In this document: in pieces, positions 34,151 through 41,600 of the stretch
How the letters are laid out: the number at the start of each line of letters is the position of its first letter
Numbering within the stretch: the first letter of the stretch is position 1
Assembly: GCA_049325415.1 (NCBI GenBank)
Contig: JBMOLL010000061.1
Coordinates: 1 to 64,000 of the forward strand
Origin: JBMOLL01 sp049325415
GTDB taxonomy: Bacteria > Bacteroidota > Bacteroidia > Bacteroidales > GCA-2748055
DNA length: 64,000 nucleotides
Direction of reading: 5' to 3'
Made by a program: the position numbers and the translations under genes
Notes under the pieces: generated by a model
The model's input: the letters and a program-made list of their open reading frames with translations, nothing else
The model's database searches: none
Told to the model about the DNA's origin: nothing

Positions 34151-34262
34151 CCTGTTGAATTTTCCGAAAGATAAGCACTTCGCAGCGAACTCTACCCGAC
34201 TCTAAGGTAAAAAACAGTTCTGCTTTCCTTTTTTTATCGGAAGCGGATATTTGCAGTTTTTT

Positions 34263-34270
34263 TATCTTTG
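34263..34270 (+). promoter_or_regulatory. Promoter -7 element of upp (TATCTTTG)
   Basis: A perfect TAnnTTTG match, 18 bp before the ATG at 34289. It overlaps the TTG at 34268 that otherwise extends the frame, so the shorter start is favoured. Confidence 0.6.
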
Positions 34271-34288
34271 TTAAAACATCCGAAACCC

Positions 34289-34909
34289 ATGCTGCATCTG
34301 TTACAACATCCCCTGGTAACACATAAACTGGCCCAGATCAGAAGAAAGGAAACCGGAACCAAGGATTTCAGGCAGGCCCTGAACGAAATTGCCGGGCTGA
34401 TGGCCTATGAGATTTCCAGGGATCTTCCGCTGAAGGAGATCACCATCGAAACCCCGCTGCGAACCTGCCAGACCCAGGAACTGGCCAGGGATGTGGTTCT
34501 GGTGCCGGTTCTGCGTGCCGGGTTAGGGATGGTCGACGGGATCACCTCACTGATACCGACCGCAAAAGTCGGGCATCTGGGGATGTACCGCGATCATGAG
34601 ACACTGAAACCTATGACCTATTTTGCCAAATTCCCGCCCAGTATTGCCGATGCCGTGGTGATGATCCTTGATCCCATGCTGGCCACCGGTGGCAGTGCCA
34701 CCGAAGCTATCCGGCTGGTAAAATCACATGGAGCGAAAATGATCAAACTGGTTTGTATCGTCGGGGCACCGGAAGGCGTGGGCCGGATTGAAAATGATCA
34801 CCCCGACGTGGACATCTACCTTTCCGCCCTGGATGAGGGGCTCAATGAACTGGGCTATATCCTGCCCGGGCTGGGCGATGCCGGCGACAGGATCTTTGGA
34901 ACAAAATAA
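34289..34909 (+). CDS. upp: Uracil phosphoribosyltransferase
   Basis: A 206-residue enzyme of pyrimidine salvage that makes UMP from uracil and PRPP. The N-terminus HPLVTHKLAQIRRKET is the family opening. PVLRAGLGMVDG, the flexible loop GHLGMYRDHETLKP, and the PRPP-binding loop VMILDPMLATGGSATEAI are intact. The end carries DEGLNELGYILPGLGDAGDR. The start at 34289 fits family length and the promoter. It is convergent with the oxidoreductase gene, with only 6 bp between the stops. Confidence 0.96.
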   Translation: MLHLLQHPLVTHKLAQIRRKETGTKDFRQALNEIAGLMAYEISRDLPLKEITIETPLRTCQTQELARDVVLVPVLRAGLGMVDGITSLIPTAKVGHLGMYRDHETLKPMTYFAKFPPSIADAVVMILDPMLATGGSATEAIRLVKSHGAKMIKLVCIVGAPEGVGRIENDHPDVDIYLSALDEGLNELGYILPGLGDAGDRIFGTK

Positions 34910-34915
34910 CCTGTT

Positions 34916-35854
34916 TCAGGGGATCAGAACAATTTTCCCTCTGGCACGGAGAGTTTCGCTGTAACGATGTGCTTCTGCCACCTCCGACAGGGCAAAACTC
35001 CGGTCGATGTATACTTTCAGGCGCCCGTCGGCAACGCGGTCCCGGATCCATTCAAGGTTCTCCCTCCTGTTCTTCAGAAACAGCAGTTTGATCTTCTTAC
35101 CGGGGGTCAGCGATGTCAGAAGCTGAAGCAGAATGGTACGAATGGAATTATTCAGTTTGATCAGGTAACCCTTCTTTTCAAGGACCGGCCTCACTGATTT
35201 CAGTGTACAATTATTGGCGGCATCCAGGATACAATGATATTTGATCTTTTCCTTCAGAAAATCCTCCTTCATATAGTCGATAACACGTGCTGCACCGAGC
35301 GACCTGACAAAGTCGACGTTCCGGCTGCTGCACACCGCACTTACCTCGGCACCCAGAAGCACTGCAATCTGAACCGCATAGATCCCGACACCTCCCGAAG
35401 CCCCGTTGATCAGTACCCGGTCGCCGGGCTTCACATGTGCCATATCCTTCAGCGCCTGCAACGGGGTGATGCCGGCCACGGCGAAGGTGCAGCCCTCCTC
35501 AAATGAAATGCTCTCCGGGACAGCAATCACGCGTTCAGCTTTGGTAACCGCCAGTTCAGCATAGCCACCCCCTTTATAACTCATGGCCCCGAACACACGC
35601 CTGCCCGGTTCCAGACCTTTTACCCCGGCGCCGGCCTTTTCGATCACCCCGGATACTTCGGCCCCCAGGAAAAGGGGGAAATTCTTTCCGGTAATGAATT
35701 TCAGTTTACCCATCCTGATCTTCCAGTCGACGGGATTCACCGAGGCAGCCTTTACCCTGATCAGAACCTCATCCGAAGCCGGTTCGGGATCTGGAAAATC
35801 AAGGTATTCGAGTACTTCCGGGCCGCCATAACGGCTGATGGCTATTGCTTTCAT
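34916..35854 (-). CDS. Zinc-less medium-chain alcohol dehydrogenase / quinone reductase-like
   Basis: A 312-residue NAD(P)-dependent oxidoreductase of the MDR superfamily. The N-terminal GroES-like domain begins MKAIAISRYGGPEVLEYL, with VKAASVNPVDWKIRMG and LGAEVSGVIEKAG. The Rossmann domain has GDRVLINGASGGVGIYAVQIA and lacks the catalytic zinc cysteines, so a quinone or enone reductase is most likely. It ends with EAHRYSETLRARGKIVLIP, the family C-terminus. Divergent from the transglutaminase-like gene; no operon partner. Confidence 0.92.
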   Translation of the reverse strand: MKAIAISRYGGPEVLEYLDFPDPEPASDEVLIRVKAASVNPVDWKIRMGKLKFITGKNFPLFLGAEVSGVIEKAGAGVKGLEPGRRVFGAMSYKGGGYAELAVTKAERVIAVPESISFEEGCTFAVAGITPLQALKDMAHVKPGDRVLINGASGGVGIYAVQIAVLLGAEVSAVCSSRNVDFVRSLGAARVIDYMKEDFLKEKIKYHCILDAANNCTLKSVRPVLEKKGYLIKLNNSIRTILLQLLTSLTPGKKIKLLFLKNRRENLEWIRDRVADGRLKVYIDRSFALSEVAEAHRYSETLRARGKIVLIP

Positions 35855-35974
35855 CTTCTCAAATGTAGAATTACAAATATAAGTGCATATTTTTTATCTG
35901 CTTTACTGTTTGTAACAGCACCGGCGCCGGAATGTTCCTTTCTGTTCTATCTTTACCGGATCAAACTATGTGAA

Positions 35975-36613
35975 ATGATTATGCATAATACTTCGTGGAC
36001 TAAAGAAGAACAGCAGGAGCTGAGCCGGCTCAACACTCCCCTGAAGATCCAGGAGTTCATCAACAGCTGTGCCTACAACAGCACCGAAGAAACCCGATCG
36101 CCCAGGTATATTATGATGATGAGAAGAGCCCATTGCATGGAGGGCGGTCTCTTTGCCGCAGCCTGCCTTGAAATCCTGGGCTTCCCCCCGCTGATCCTCG
36201 ACCTGCGGGCCGAGAATGACGACGATCATATCATTGCACTTTACCGGGTGGGCAAATACTGGGGCGCGATCGCAAAATCGAATTTCACCACCCTGAAGTT
36301 CCGTGAACCGGTGTACCGGACACTCAGAGAACTGGCACTGTCGTATTTCGATTTCTATTTCAATACCGATGGCGATAAAAGTTTGCGATCTTACTCGGTC
36401 CCCTTCGATCTGAACCGCTTCAATCACATCGGCTGGCGAACCACAGAGGCTGATCTTGAAGTGATCGGTGACCGCCTCAACACCATCAGGCACTACCCCT
36501 TGCTTACTCCGGACCAGAAGGCCGCCCTTTCCCCTGCCGATCCTCTCCTTCTGAAAAGTTCCATGTTGGGCTCAGATCCTGCCGGCCTGTTTGTTCCGGG
36601 TTCAAAAAAATAA
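35975..36613 (+). CDS. Transglutaminase-like cysteine protein
   Basis: A 212-residue cytoplasmic protein with no signal peptide. The segment RRAHCMEGGLFAAACLEILG is followed by PPLILDLRAENDDDHIIALY, which is the Cys-His-Asp pattern of the transglutaminase/papain-like fold. The candidate nucleophile is the Cys of HCMEGG, the His is in DDDHI. The rest is unrecognised. Substrate unknown; families of this kind act as peptidases, deamidases or transferases. Two in-frame Met codons at 35975 and 35981 are equally possible starts. A promoter-like TATCTTTA lies at 35949-35956. A 175-codon frame on the other strand is a shadow. Confidence 0.7.
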   Translation: MIMHNTSWTKEEQQELSRLNTPLKIQEFINSCAYNSTEETRSPRYIMMMRRAHCMEGGLFAAACLEILGFPPLILDLRAENDDDHIIALYRVGKYWGAIAKSNFTTLKFREPVYRTLRELALSYFDFYFNTDGDKSLRSYSVPFDLNRFNHIGWRTTEADLEVIGDRLNTIRHYPLLTPDQKAALSPADPLLLKSSMLGSDPAGLFVPGSKK

Positions 36614-36697
36614 ATTCCGGCACTGTACCACGCCCTGCAGACCGGCAGGTTAATTTCTTTTCTCCATACAGTAAAGGCCTGTATCCGTTTTTATTTT

Positions 36698-36713
36698 AAT
36701 TTGGAGCCAAATT
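36698..36713. promoter_or_regulatory. 7-bp palindrome overlapping a promoter-like core
   Basis: A perfect inverted repeat AATTTGG-AG-CCAAATT. It overlaps a -7-like TAATTTG and lies 9 bp before the lipoprotein ATG at 36722. It could be an operator or an RNA hairpin around the translation start. Confidence 0.4.
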
Positions 36714-36721
36714 AGCACGGC

Positions 36722-37522
36722 ATGAGGATAATTCTTCTCCTGATCGGTCTTACCCTGCTGATCCCCTCCTGCAGGAAATCCGGCTTCACGGAAATGGGGA
36801 TCTTCACCCCCTACACCTTCAATCCTGAAAAACTGAACGGCAGGGTCAGGGTGCTGACCGAACGCTATTATCTGGCTCTTCCCGACGGAAATAATTTTTC
36901 CAAAGGACCGCGAATAACGCTGTCGATGCGCGACAGCATCAGCTGGTCCAATGATTATGTTGTGTACTTCGATAAAAACGGCCTCATCACCAGTACCTCT
37001 TTTATCGACGAGAACGACAAACCTTTCAGCACATGGAATATGGAAATCTCAAACTCCAGGATAACCGAGGCCACCTGGACCGATCACGGTGTTCCGGATA
37101 CTCATATCAGGCTGAGGTATACTGAAAATGGTGTTTTGAATACCCTGGAACAGTACCGTGCCGGATCGGATTCCCTGAATTTCCGGATCGCCTTCACTCT
37201 GGACTCCCGGGATATCGTAACCCGCTGGGATTTTATCCGGAATGACGGCGATACGATTAAAAGTTACCTGTTCAGGCTGGACGGTGACGGGAGAAGAACC
37301 GGATACCAGGAACTCAACCGGAGAGGACGGGTTGTGATCGATACGAAATATACATATAACGACAGGGGATCAACCACCGAACAGCTTACCTTCGACGGAG
37401 CCGGTATACCGCATGTTTTCACATACACTTACACCTATGATCAGCGGGGGAACTGGATCAGAGCTGTCGCTGAATCGGATAAACAGACCGTTATTGCAGA
37501 AAGGGAGATCCTTTATTACTGA
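36722..37522 (+). CDS. Lipoprotein with RHS/YD-like repeats
   Basis: A 266-residue lipoprotein (lipobox IPSC at about residue 14-17). The mature part is made of tandem beta-hairpin repeats of the YD/RHS or MORN-like style (VYFDKNGLITS, YTENGVLNTLEQY, FRLDGDGRRTGYQEL, YTYNDRGSTTEQLTFD, YTYDQRGNWIR), here about 25 residues per unit. Such repeats form surface wedges or scaffold shells. No toxin domain follows, so this is not a full RHS toxin. Function not recognised. The methyltransferase gene starts 49 bp later. Confidence 0.75.
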   Translation: MRIILLLIGLTLLIPSCRKSGFTEMGIFTPYTFNPEKLNGRVRVLTERYYLALPDGNNFSKGPRITLSMRDSISWSNDYVVYFDKNGLITSTSFIDENDKPFSTWNMEISNSRITEATWTDHGVPDTHIRLRYTENGVLNTLEQYRAGSDSLNFRIAFTLDSRDIVTRWDFIRNDGDTIKSYLFRLDGDGRRTGYQELNRRGRVVIDTKYTYNDRGSTTEQLTFDGAGIPHVFTYTYTYDQRGNWIRAVAESDKQTVIAEREILYY

Positions 37523-37571
37523 AAAACATTCGCTGAGACGAAGTATAATCCACTCATTAAAACTTTCAGAT

Positions 37572-38414
37572 ATGGCACTTTTCCGGGAATTTACATCTAT
37601 GATTGCCGCCGCGTTTTCCGTTGATGGCTATTACAAGGCACTGAACCGTGCGCTTAAAAGGTTCGGGGGAGAATACACCATGTTACACTATCCCTACTTC
37701 GTCAGGGAAAACGAATCCTTTCTCCAGGGACAGAAAAACCTGACCGATCACTGCCTGGATTATGCCGGTTCACTCAAAGGAAAAAACGTACTGGAAATAG
37801 GCTGCGGAAACGGGATCCAGGCCATGTATGTGCTGGAAACACGGGAACCGGCCTTTATCGATGGGATCGATCTGAATAAGGCCAATATCGAAATTGCCAA
37901 CAGTGAAAAGGAAGAACGCAGACTGGAACGAATCCGCTTTGCTGTCGACGATTCCCAGAAACTCGGGACAATAGCCGATAAATCCAAACAACTGATTTAC
38001 AGTATTGAAAGTGCATTTCATTATCCCGACAAAGAGGCTTTTCTCCGGCAGGCATACCGCTGCCTTGAACCGGGCGGGAGTTTTTTACTGGCCGACCTGA
38101 TCGCTAACCATAAAAAGAGCCGCGGGATCCGCAAAGCATGGAAAAAGAAACTGGTGCTGCATCACTGGACGATAAAGGAATATACCGAAGCCATGGAGCG
38201 GACGGGTTTTACCTCTGTGATTATGGAGGATATCACCGCATCGGTAATCAGGGGTTTCCTGAGCTACCCGGCATGGTTCAAAGAGATGCACAGGAAAAAC
38301 CGGCTGAACGACGGCATGTTCAAACTCTTTTATCTGATCAACCTGAAATGGTATCTCTACCTGCTGCGCAAGAGACGGCACTATATGGTCTTTTATGCCC
38401 AGAAACCTGCCTGA
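37572..38414 (+). CDS. SAM-dependent methyltransferase (paralogue B)
   Basis: A 280-residue class I methyltransferase with the motif VLEIGCGNGIQAMYV, then GIDLNKANIEIA, VDDSQKL and FHYPDKEAFLRQAYRCLEPGG. It matches the protein at 32104-32970 along its full length, including the N-terminal TMLHYPYFVRENESFL and QKNLTDHCL segments, and the C-terminal LFYLINL with a basic tail. The ATG at 37572 gives the same N-terminus as the paralogue; the longer frame from 37413 overlaps the lipoprotein. Substrate unknown. Divergence between the paralogues suggests different substrates. Confidence 0.9.
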   Translation: MALFREFTSMIAAAFSVDGYYKALNRALKRFGGEYTMLHYPYFVRENESFLQGQKNLTDHCLDYAGSLKGKNVLEIGCGNGIQAMYVLETREPAFIDGIDLNKANIEIANSEKEERRLERIRFAVDDSQKLGTIADKSKQLIYSIESAFHYPDKEAFLRQAYRCLEPGGSFLLADLIANHKKSRGIRKAWKKKLVLHHWTIKEYTEAMERTGFTSVIMEDITASVIRGFLSYPAWFKEMHRKNRLNDGMFKLFYLINLKWYLYLLRKRRHYMVFYAQKPA

Positions 38415-38517
38415 GCCTTTGATGTTCCTGCATCTTCCCCGGGTAAACGGGTCACTGATTCTGACAGCGACTATGTCATGCCTGGAATTGAACCTCCGGA
38501 CATATTTGTTCGGGTAT

Positions 38518-38547
38518 TTTGCTTCTGATGGAAATGGCGTAAATTTG
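38518..38547 (+). promoter_or_regulatory. pgi promoter (TTTG, 18 bp, TAAATTTG)
   Basis: A -33 TTTG at 38518-38521 and a perfect -7 TAAATTTG at 38540-38547 with 18 bp between. This is the most complete Bacteroidota promoter match in the window, 57 bp before the pgi ATG. Confidence 0.65.
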
Positions 38548-38604
38548 CAGTCCGGCAAAGAACTGAAATCCGGTATTTTTAGCAATCAATAATTCTGAAA
38601 GGAA

Positions 38605-39948
38605 ATGAAAAATATTACACTTGATCTTTCAAGAGTTTACAGTTTTGTAAGTAAAGAAGAGATTCTGCATATGGAAGGAGAGGCGATGAAAAGTCTCTCG
38701 CTTTTACTCGACGGCAAAGGACGCGGTAACGATTTTACCGGCTGGGTTCATCTTCCCTCAACCATCAGCGAAAATGAGATCGCCGATATCGAATACGTGG
38801 CTGCACGGATCAGGCCTGAGATAGAGGTTCTGGTGGTAGTGGGTATCGGGGGATCCTACCTCGGAGCCAAAGCCGTATATGATGCTCTTGCCGGTACCTT
38901 CGCACAAACGAACATAGCAAAAGGTGCTCCGGTGATGATCTTTGCCGGACATAATATCGGTGAGGACTATATGGCGGAATTACTGGAGCTTCTCGATAAA
39001 AAATCCTATGCCCTGGTCGTCATATCCAAATCGGGGACAACCACCGAACCGGCCATTGCTTTCAGGATCCTGCTTACCCATCTGGAGAAAAAAATCGGTA
39101 TTGATGCTGCCCGCAAACGGATCATTGCCATTACGGATGCCAGCAAAGGCGCTCTCCGGCAGGTGGCCGATGAAGAAGGGTATAAATCCTATGTCATCCC
39201 CGATGACGTTGGAGGAAGATTTTCGGTACTTACCCCCGTGGGCCTGGTTCCACTTGCTATCTGCGGAGTGGATATCCGCCGGCTGATCAACGGAGCCATC
39301 GCCATGGAGGAACAGAGTACCTCGGGAAAATCATTCACGGATAATCCGGCGGCCCTTTACGCGGCTGCCCGGAACGCACTTTACCGGAAAGGCAAAAAAG
39401 TGGAGATCCTGGTCAACTATCACCACAAGCTACAGTACTTTGCCGAATGGTGGAAACAGCTTTATGGGGAATCGGAGGGTAAGGAAGGGAAAGGCATTTT
39501 CCCTGCCAGTGTCAACAATTCTTCCGACCTGCATTCGATGGGCCAGTATATCCAGGAAGGGGAGAGAATGCTGTTTGAAACTGTAATAAGTGTTGTAAAT
39601 CAACAGTATAAGTTTGAAGTTCCTTTAGATCCTGCCAACCTTGACAAACTGAATTTCCTTGCCGGTAAACGGATCGACGAAGTCAATAAGATGGCTGAAC
39701 TGGGTACTGCCCTGGCTCATATCGACGGAGGGGTACCCAATATCCGCATTGTTGTTCCCCAGCTCGATGCGCATTTCATAGGCGAACTGATCTATTTCTT
39801 TGAAATCGCCTGCGGAATCAGCGGGTACATGCTGGAAGTGAATCCTTTCGATCAGCCGGGCGTTGAAGCCTATAAAAAGAACATGTTTGCCCTGCTTGGC
39901 AAACCGGGCTTCGAGGAAGAAACAAGGAAGATCAGGGAAAGGATCTGA
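38605..39948 (+). CDS. pgi: Glucose-6-phosphate isomerase
   Basis: A 447-residue enzyme of the short, Gram-positive/Bacteroidota type; it interconverts glucose-6-phosphate and fructose-6-phosphate. The sugar-binding and catalytic motifs are VGIGGSYLGAKAVYDAL, VVISKSGTTTEPAIAF, DDVGGRFSVLTPVGL and the ending NPFDQPGVEAYKKNMFALLG, all in usual order. The length equals the family norm and the start is unambiguous. A clear promoter is placed 57 bp upstream. A DMT exporter follows after a GC-rich hairpin. Confidence 0.97.
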   Translation: MKNITLDLSRVYSFVSKEEILHMEGEAMKSLSLLLDGKGRGNDFTGWVHLPSTISENEIADIEYVAARIRPEIEVLVVVGIGGSYLGAKAVYDALAGTFAQTNIAKGAPVMIFAGHNIGEDYMAELLELLDKKSYALVVISKSGTTTEPAIAFRILLTHLEKKIGIDAARKRIIAITDASKGALRQVADEEGYKSYVIPDDVGGRFSVLTPVGLVPLAICGVDIRRLINGAIAMEEQSTSGKSFTDNPAALYAAARNALYRKGKKVEILVNYHHKLQYFAEWWKQLYGESEGKEGKGIFPASVNNSSDLHSMGQYIQEGERMLFETVISVVNQQYKFEVPLDPANLDKLNFLAGKRIDEVNKMAELGTALAHIDGGVPNIRIVVPQLDAHFIGELIYFFEIACGISGYMLEVNPFDQPGVEAYKKNMFALLGKPGFEEETRKIRERI

Positions 39949-39984
39949 ACCTCCCGGCTTCAGGATTGTTATTAACAGGTGATC

Positions 39985-40003
39985 GCCCCGGAATAACCGG
40001 GGC
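39985..40003 (+). other. GC-rich hairpin between pgi and the DMT exporter
   Basis: Perfect arms GCCCCGG and CCGGGGC with an AATAA loop, 36 bp after the pgi stop. There is no T-run, so it is a weak terminator candidate or an mRNA stabiliser. Confidence 0.45.
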
Positions 40004-40019
40004 AGCACCCCATGATATC

Positions 40020-40958
40020 ATGAAAAGTCGTCTGCTTTCCCTCCCCCCGGCAGTAAAGGGCATTATGCTTGCCCTGCTTGCTACGCTGGGAATGGCCAAT
40101 GTTTATGTTTTCAGCAAGGCTGCCATGCTCGAAGTAAGTTACTGGCAGTTCCAGTTCTGGTGGTTCGCCTTTGCCATGACCTGGATCACCGTTTTCATGG
40201 TCCTTACCGGGATGTATAGGAAAATCCCCGCTCTCAGCCGGACAGCTAGGTACAGCCTGGTGATCATCGGCTTCCTTGAGCTGGGTGCCGCAAGCACTTT
40301 CTTTCTGGCAATCAGGTTAATGGAAAATCCGACCGTTGTTTCCTTCCTTTTCAACCTGTCGCCGATCTTCGTCACCCTGCTGGGGATCCGCTTCCTAAAA
40401 GAACGGTTTAATACCGTGGAAGCTTTCGGCATCCTGCTTACCCTCACAGGGGTCATCCTTATTACCTATACCCGGAATACGGGTCTGGCCGATCTGTTTA
40501 ACAAAGGGACGGGACTGATACTGGTATCCTCGCTGATGCAATCGTCCAGCCTTATCCTCGCCAAAGCCAGGATCAGGTCCATTCATCCGGGCATCCTGAC
40601 CACCAACCGCATCGTATTCCTTCTGATCTTCGCCATCATCATGGTGGTGATCCGTAAGGTCCCGCTGCAGGTCCCCTCAGGCGCGTTGTTCAACATGATG
40701 GCCGGCTCCCTGCTCGGACCCTTTCTCTCGGGACTGGCTTCCTATGGCGCCCTGCATTATATCGAAGCTTCCAGGAGCATGATCATCCAGTCGACCCGTA
40801 GCCTCTTTGTCCTCGTGGGTTCCATGGTCTACCTCCAGATCCTGCCGGGATGGATGCAACTGTCGGGAGGCCTCATTACCATTGGCGGAGTGGTCATAAT
40901 GACCTGGGGAAAAATGAGAGAGGGCCGCTCCCTGAAGAACAGCCCTCCTCAAAGTTAA
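40020..40958 (+). CDS. EamA/DMT-family transporter
   Basis: A 312-residue integral membrane protein with ten helices in two EamA repeats of five. The first repeat holds VVSFLFNLSPIFVTLLGIRFLKERFNTVEAFGILLTL, of which the NLSPIFVTLLG and FLKER segments are the family hallmark. The second repeat ends with the equivalent MVYLQILPGWMQLSGG. DMT proteins export amino acids or metabolites; the substrate is unknown. The ATG at 40020 is chosen over a TTG at 39966. It is convergent with hsp20, with 11 bp between the stops. Confidence 0.9.
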   Translation: MKSRLLSLPPAVKGIMLALLATLGMANVYVFSKAAMLEVSYWQFQFWWFAFAMTWITVFMVLTGMYRKIPALSRTARYSLVIIGFLELGAASTFFLAIRLMENPTVVSFLFNLSPIFVTLLGIRFLKERFNTVEAFGILLTLTGVILITYTRNTGLADLFNKGTGLILVSSLMQSSSLILAKARIRSIHPGILTTNRIVFLLIFAIIMVVIRKVPLQVPSGALFNMMAGSLLGPFLSGLASYGALHYIEASRSMIIQSTRSLFVLVGSMVYLQILPGWMQLSGGLITIGGVVIMTWGKMREGRSLKNSPPQS

Positions 40959-40969
40959 ACGCTTAGCTG

Positions 40970-41395
40970 TCAGGCAATCTCGATCTTCCTGGGCCCGTTC
41001 TTTACTTCCTCCTTCAGGGGAAGGGAGATCCTCAGCACTCCGTTTTCATGCGATGCCGAGATCCGGGCTGCATCGACGGAATCAGGCAGATTAAAACTGC
41101 GCCTGAAAGCAGCAAAACCAAATTCCCTCTTCAGGTAGCGGCCCTCCTTCTGCTCAGTATCTTCCTTCCGTTCCGATGATATCGTCAGCACGGCATTTTC
41201 CAGACTGATCCTGAACTCATCCCTGTTCAACCCGGGAGCAGCAACCTCCAGCACATAATTCTGTTCTTCTTCAATAATATTTACCGAGGGTACACACATG
41301 TTCATCTGACCTGTGTATATTTTGTCGGAATAGTCGTTCCGTAACAGTTCATCCATCAAACCGGGTAAATACGTTCTGTTTATTCTTGCAATCAT
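40970..41395 (-). CDS. Small heat-shock protein, Hsp20 / alpha-crystallin
   Basis: A 141-residue chaperone that holds unfolded proteins. The alpha-crystallin domain spans about 40-135: PSVNIIEEEQNYVLEVAAPGL, FRISLENAVLTIS, FRRSFNLPDSVDAARISASHENGVLRISLPL, with the conserved GVLRISLP near the end. Its start is preceded by AAAGGAGG at 8 nt, a Shine-Dalgarno sequence that is stronger than at nearly all other genes here, which suggests high translation. The upstream DNA has a sigma-54-like promoter, unlike the TAnnTTTG promoters elsewhere. Confidence 0.95.
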   Translation of the reverse strand: MIARINRTYLPGLMDELLRNDYSDKIYTGQMNMCVPSVNIIEEEQNYVLEVAAPGLNRDEFRISLENAVLTISSERKEDTEQKEGRYLKREFGFAAFRRSFNLPDSVDAARISASHENGVLRISLPLKEEVKNGPRKIEIA

Positions 41396-41402
41396 GATTA
41401 AA

Positions 41403-41410
41403 TCCTCCTT
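41403..41410 (-). promoter_or_regulatory. Strong Shine-Dalgarno sequence of hsp20
   Basis: AAAGGAGG (minus strand) lies 7-8 nt before the hsp20 ATG. Genes in this window mostly lack any such sequence, as is normal for Bacteroidota, so its presence is notable. Confidence 0.7.
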
Positions 41411-41438
41411 TTATTAATTGATACTCTTCCGCTGCGGG

Positions 41439-41454
41439 TCAAAAGCAGTGCCAG
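41439..41454 (-). promoter_or_regulatory. Sigma-54-like -24/-12 promoter of hsp20
   Basis: On the minus strand the sequence reads CTGGCAC-TGCTT-TTGA: the -24 element TGGCAC is exact and GG is followed after 10 nt by GA instead of GC at -12. Transcription would begin about 30-35 nt before the ATG. Confidence 0.6.
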
Positions 41455-41467
41455 AGGATTTTTACAG

Positions 41468-41510
41468 GTCATTTTGACAGTAAATCGCCTGGGTTGGGTG
41501 TCATTTTGTC
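41468..41510 (-). promoter_or_regulatory. Two GTCATTTTG(A/T)C sites upstream of the hsp20 promoter
   Basis: An 11-bp site GTCATTTTGAC (41468-41478, itself a GTCA/TGAC palindrome) and GTCATTTTGTC (41500-41510) are spaced 32 bp, close to three helical turns. They lie upstream of the sigma-54-like promoter, where an enhancer-binding protein would sit. Confidence 0.5.
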
Positions 41511-41600
41511 GTGTTTTACCTTTACCGGCGGACAGGATGGGCTGGAAATCCGCTTGATCATAAGCATAAAGGCCTTTGTCCCTTTCGGGCCGGGGAACGG
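41511..41600. other. Unexplained spacer between the hsp20 promoter and GAF gene
   Basis: About 90 bp without gene or clear repeat. A 77-codon minus-strand frame crosses it but has no protein-like features. Confidence 0.5.

Noticed and set aside
35966..36493. 175-codon minus-strand frame
   Set aside because: Opposite the transglutaminase-like gene, whose Cys and His motifs support the plus strand.
36722..37522. The RHS-like lipoprotein as a polymorphic toxin
   Set aside because: No toxin tip domain or immunity gene follows; only short hairpin repeats are present.
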